A stretch of 64,000 nt of DNA from Steromphala cineraria (lineage: Eukaryota > Mollusca > Gastropoda > Trochida > Trochidae): contig OU744725.1 in NCBI GenBank assembly GCA_916613615.1, positions 62,318,575 through 62,382,574 on the forward strand, read 5' to 3'. How positions within the stretch are numbered: the first letter of the stretch is position 1; every line of letters begins with the position of its first letter. Below the pieces are notes generated by a model. It saw nothing but the letters and a program-made list of their open reading frames with translations. It made no database searches and was not told where the DNA came from. Position numbers and translations under genes: made by a program. This document shows, piece by piece, positions 59,170 through 64,000 of the stretch.

Positions 59170-59574
59170 ATGGGTATATCTCTAACGTGTCAACAATAAT
59201 TATACTTAATATTTAAATATAACATAATTATGTACATAACAAACAGTCAACAGCGACACATAAAATCTCACTTTGATGTATATTAAAGGCATTGCTTAGA
59301 GAAACATTTACATTTTAAATTCTATGATACTGTTCTTTTTCCTGATTTTTCAGATATAGATAACAGCATGAGAATTAGTTGTGCACGCAACCATGAATGT
59401 TGTTGTTTTTAACTGTCTATGATATGGCTGTCTAAGTTTTGGGACGTTTCCATCATTTGCATTCATTATAAATATCACTTAAAATAAGTGCAATATATCC
59501 TGATTACTGCATTTCTTGCTTTGGTTCCTTTCCATAAAATTAATCAAGTGTAGTAGTTATGTCTCGAGGCTATA

Positions 59575-60090
59575 TACTACTCAAAAGAAGTTACGGAACA
59601 CTCAGGTAGAATTAATATTTGCACTAATTTTAAATGTCAGCAGCTCAAAGTGAGGTGTCTTGTTTGAAGTTTTATTCAACCCACATGCATACTTGACATT
59701 GGGCTTCCGATTTTTAAACTTTAATCGTTTTGGAAAATTTGATTAATTTTGGAAGTTTGGAAGTTTTAATCACATTTCTTTCAGGTAAATGTCTTCATCA
59801 AGCTTTTCACTACCAGGGATATCACTTTCAAAACGATAAAGTCGCCCAAAAGAGGACCGCAATATTTTGTACCTTAACCATCTGACATCCTGTGACTTCC
59901 ATTTTGACCCTGCCTTGTTTCTGACTTTAAAGCGCAATACAGAAACTGCATGACTCAACAATCGATTCCAATATGTCAGTGAGATAGTGTTAATTTCAGA
60001 AAATACATAACTGTAACCATGCGATGAGGTATTAAGTATATAGGGGACACTACACACGTACAAGTGTTCCTTATATTCTTTTGAGTAGTA
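59575..60090. mobile_element. Tc1/mariner-like MITE
   Basis: 516 bp with inverted ends TACTACTCAAAAGAA..TTA.GGAACACT and the inverse, flanked by TATA on both sides, consistent with a TA target. No transposase. The minus-strand 97-codon frame inside is not recognisable. Confidence 0.7.
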
Positions 60091-62050
60091 TATATTGTTG
60101 TTACATGAACATTAGCATGTAAGCATAACATAGGTTCCGCTGAATAATAACGGTAGGAAGAAGTAAATGAGTTTTTATTCCCCAGCGATAGTCTCAGCTA
60201 CTACACATGTAAATGCTGTTATTTAGTTTCCAGACAAATTATGATATTTATGGTTTTCAATAGTTTCATATTACCACAGGGATTTTTATGGTCGAAAAAA
60301 GGTCGAATATTATATTACCACAGGCATTTGTATGGTCGAAAAAAGGGTCGAAAAGACAACTGGAGTAGGAGATAAAGCACCTTTTACTACAGCTGCGTAT
60401 CTAAAGTTTGTTCACTTACCTGGGTCTTTAGTGCAAATATCATGTAACTTGGAATGTCTTTGGGGCGGATATCCTAGCATTGCGAAAACAAAACGGATAA
60501 TGTTGAAATTTGCGTTAACATATTCGTATTTCATACCTTTAAGATAACCGTAACTAATTTGGCAGGACATTGGAATAACCAGGGGTAAAAATTTCGAAAT
60601 AACTATTTTGTATTTTTCTCTACAAAATCCTTCATTAGTGATCAGTAGCTATAGATGTAAGTCATATTTGTTTCTTTGCATTAATGCAATGTAATTGTAC
60701 TGATTTCTTTCTTACAGAGTTTACATGGAATATTTAAATCGAAATTAAAGAAAATCTGAATTTCACAAATATATGGTTTGGGAATGATTATTTTACTAAT
60801 GTATAATTGGTTGTCGTTTGTAGGTGCTCCTGGTGTTACTTTATGGACGTCAAAATGGAACTCAATTTACATGATATTTGCACTGAGATACACCAGCAAG
60901 TGAACAATCTTAAGGTACGCAGCTGTTTATATAAAGTAAAGAAGTTTAACAGGGGAACTCTTCTTGTTTATTTAGAAATTATTTACAAAATGTTACCGTC
61001 ATGTCATGGACACATAAAAAATAACACACTGATCCCGACAATTTCCCCTTCATATATAGCCATTATGTATCGAGTGTTTCATTTTGCGCTGTCGCGCGTT
61101 TGAGTTGCTGATCGTCGCTTTAATATTGCTGTTTTGTTAATTTTCGATACGTATGCTCATTTCCTCTCTGCTTTGTAATTGTGCAAAGGTGAGCACATCT
61201 TAAAGAAGGATTAGTTTAGTTTTTGCATATATGAACAGGATTTCGGAACAAGTCAAAGTATTTTTCTGATTTTTTTGTGGTAGTGTGTGTGCTCTGATTT
61301 AAGTCCCAAGCCTTTCCAATATCAACTTAACCATTACATGTATCTTAAAACAAATAAGGGTTTTAACAAAAGATTGTTTGTCAATCTGAAATCTTCTTTA
61401 TTTCACGGGAGAGCACGAAGCGCACGTGAACAACATTAGTAGAACGGACAGAACACTCTAAAAGACTAAAGCAATATATAGAGACTGTAAATTCCATGGA
61501 CGATTTATGGAGAAGATGCAAAGACACATGCAAGGGGTTTAGCTGAGTGTCTCGTTTCTGTAATTTGAGCATCGTTATTTGCATTGAAGGTATTTTTGGA
61601 GAAAGATATTCCAAATTCCAATATCAATACAATTAGGAGTAATGCATTGATTAAGATAAAGAATAAACATCAGTCGTAAACAAGTGACAAAATAATGAAT
61701 TTTTTTCAAATCCACACCTCCTTATACATTCTCAATTACCGGTTCAATGTCACTTTATTTTGGATTCAGCATATAAAGAGAGGATTTTGTAAAGGGCACC
61801 ATCAGATGTAGACAAGAACCATGCTTAAATGACCTCATAGAATCAATTCTTCATGATACTGCAGACAAGTTAATAAGATCAGTACATCACTAAGATGTCT
61901 CGATGTCTCTGGGTTATACAGCTGCTGAACAAAAGTTTTGTTTGACTACGCTTGAACTTAGTTTAAATATCATTTAATAAGGGGCTTGAGTAAGTCCGAC
62001 TTATCGGTATTGTACCTAATGTTATGATGAGATATATATAAGCATAGAGA
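60045..62050 (+). repeat. Segmental tandem duplication, copy 1
   Basis: A 2.0-kb segment starting inside the right TIR zone of the Tc1-like MITE and repeated from 62051. It includes a ~540-bp part (about 60393-60932) absent from copy 2. No gene is supported. Confidence 0.85.
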
Positions 62051-63425
62051 GGACACTGCACACGTACAAGTGTTACTTATATTCTTTTGAGTAGTGTATA
62101 TTGTTACATGAACATTAGCATGTAAGAATAACATAGGTCCCGCTGAATGATAACGGTAGGAAGAAGTAAATGAGTTTTTATTCCCCAGCGATAGTCTCAG
62201 CTACTACACATGTAAATGCTGTTATTTAGTTTCCAGACAAATTATGATATTTATAGTTGGTCAATGGTTTATAGGGATTTGTATGGCCGAAAAAAGTGGA
62301 AAAGACAACTGGAGTCGGAAATCATGCACCTATTACTATAAATAAAGTAAAGAAGTTTAACAGGGGGAATCTTCTTGTTTATTTAGAAATTATTTACAAA
62401 ATGTTACCGTCATGTCATGGACAGATAAAAAACAACACACTGATCCCGACAATTTCCCCTTCATATATAGCCATTATGTATCGAGTGTTTCATTTTGCGC
62501 TGTCGCGCGTTTGAGTTGCTGACCGTCGTTTTTATGTTGCTGTTTTGTTAATTTTCGATGCGTATGCTCATTTCCTCTCTGCTTTGTAATTGTGCAAAGT
62601 AGAGCACATCTTAAAGAAGGATTAGTTTAGTTTTTGCATATATGAACAGGATTTCGGAACAAGTCAAAGTATTTTTCTGATTTTTTTGTGGTAGTGTGTG
62701 TGCTCTGATTTAAGTCCCAAGCCTTCGAAAACCAACTTAACCATTACATGTATCTTAAAACAAATAAGGGTTTTAACAAAAGATTGTTTGTCAATCTGAA
62801 ATCTTCTTTATTTCACGGGAGAGCACGAAGCGCACGTGAACAACATTAGTAGAACGGACAGAACACTCTAAAAGACTAAAGCAATATATAGAGACTGTAA
62901 GTTGCATGGACGATTTATGGAGAAGATGCAAAGACACATGCAAGGGGTTTAGCTGAGTGTCTCGTTTCTGTAATTTGAGCATCGTTATTTGCATTGAAGG
63001 TATTTTTGGAGAAAGATATTCAAAATTCCAATATCAATACAAGTAGGTGTAATGCATTGATTAAGATAAAGAATAAACATCAGTCGTAAACAAGTGACAA
63101 AATAATGATTTTTTTTCAAATCCACACCTCCTTATACATTCTCAATTACCGGTTCAATGTCACTTTATTTTGGATTCAGCATATAAAGAAAGAATTTTGT
63201 AAAGGGCACCATCAGATGTAGACAAGTACCATGCCTAAACGACCTTATAGAATCAATTCTTCATGATACTGCAGACAAGTTAATAAGATCAGTACATCAC
63301 TAAGATGTCTCGATGTCTTTGAGTTATATAGCTGCTAAACAAAAGTTTTGTTTGACTACTCTTGAACTTTAATAAGGGGTTTGAGTAAGTCCGACTTATC
63401 AATCGGTATTGTACCCAATAATATG
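62051..63425 (+). repeat. Segmental tandem duplication, copy 2
   Basis: About 1.37 kb, high identity to copy 1 (for example 62345-63300 against 60937-61890). It lacks the ~540-bp middle part. Confidence 0.85.
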
Positions 63426-64000
63426 ATGTTTTTAAGTAAATGAGGTATATCGTATTGTTGATCAATATTGACTATTTCAAACTGAATTTGCTAAAATGGA
63501 ATAATTTGGGGGGGGGGGGGGGGGGTATTGCATTGAGAGGGAATTTCAAATATTGACTTCGTGACCTTCTCAAAGAATGCCATAATTGTTTCTGGCATGT
63601 CACACATCTGTCATTTATATATTTATTGTAGATATGATACAAGTTGATCTAAAGGTATTGATTGTAAACTCTACTGTTACAAAATAATGACCAATTCCAA
63701 ATTTCCAAGAGCATGATATATCACAGGAAATCTTCCAAGTTTAACAAAATCATTTCACCAGCTGTAAGAGTAAATCTGCTATTATTTCATTCCGTTCGTG
63801 ATACCCAATGCAATGTTATGGTAGAGTAACAAGTCCTTTAACTTATATTAGTTTGTAAAGCCTTCTCTGCATGTCGAAGTAAATATTTGAAATGTGTTAA
63901 TGTAATCCAGAAACAATGTACAATCTGCTAAGTTCAACTCATCCTGAAGTTATTTATAATGTTGCAACTTATGTGAAACAATTAATGTACAATATGGAAT
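63426..64000. other. Intergenic with an 18-G run
   Basis: A run of 18 G lies at 63508-63525. Otherwise nothing recognised. Confidence 0.4.

Noticed and set aside
59770..60063. 97-codon minus-strand frame inside the Tc1-like MITE
   Set aside because: No transposase motif (no DDE/D pattern); lies across MITE sequence whose other copies are not open.

Overview
This is a stretch of animal nuclear genome. It is AT-rich, has long introns with consensus GT-AG splice sites, and is dominated by transposable elements. It is most likely from a lophotrochozoan, and I infer a marine mollusc. Supporting signs are a CXorf65-type gene, a tRNA-headed SINE whose 3' end matches a CR1/L2-type LINE, GTCCGTCCGTCC-type and GAGTGAGTGAG-type dispersed repeats that I associate with molluscan genomes, and a DIRS-like gag/RT relic. 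No bacterial-style operons, rRNA genes or CRISPR arrays were seen.

Only the first third holds host genes. Two divergently arranged genes can be modelled completely from splice sites and reading frame. On the minus strand (5048 down to 2091) six exons encode a 167-aa CXorf65-like protein. On the plus strand (8111 to 19601) six coding exons, preceded by a non-coding first exon ending at 7888, encode a 503-aa protein that I do not recognise; it carries a repeated DPLxGLDxLL motif. Their introns and the shared promoter side hold many non-autonomous DNA transposons: a TTAA-flanked element inserted into an older copy of itself, a 265-bp palindrome with a perfect 9-bp target duplication, and several elements known only by their terminal inverted repeats (TIRs). 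The plus-strand gene ends in a GA-rich tract, followed within 650 bp by a 4.6-kb minisatellite of about 90 copies of a 50-bp unit (20227-24830).

From 25 kb onward no host gene is supported. Family 1 is a ~355-bp MITE with TTAA at its ends and AGGGGCAGTAGCACG termini, present in full or partial form many times. Family 2 is a ~345-bp element with CATTCTCTCC...GGAGAGAATG termini; one copy is split by a 1026-bp element with ~95-bp inverted repeats and a perfect 9-bp target duplication (Mutator-like). A DIRS-like retroelement relic lies at 36-38 kb.

The most unusual region is 41.9-48.7 kb: a tandem array of a ~1060-bp unit that is itself built from half of a family 2 element, a minimal palindromic family 2 copy, a decayed family 1 copy and a short open frame. 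One unit was later hit by a 5'-truncated LINE with an intact reverse transcriptase frame and a 6-bp target duplication. Beyond it lie two copies of an element with ~135-bp internal repeats, a full SINE, a 200-bp tandem triplication, a Tc1-like MITE and a 2-kb tandem segmental duplication at the right end.
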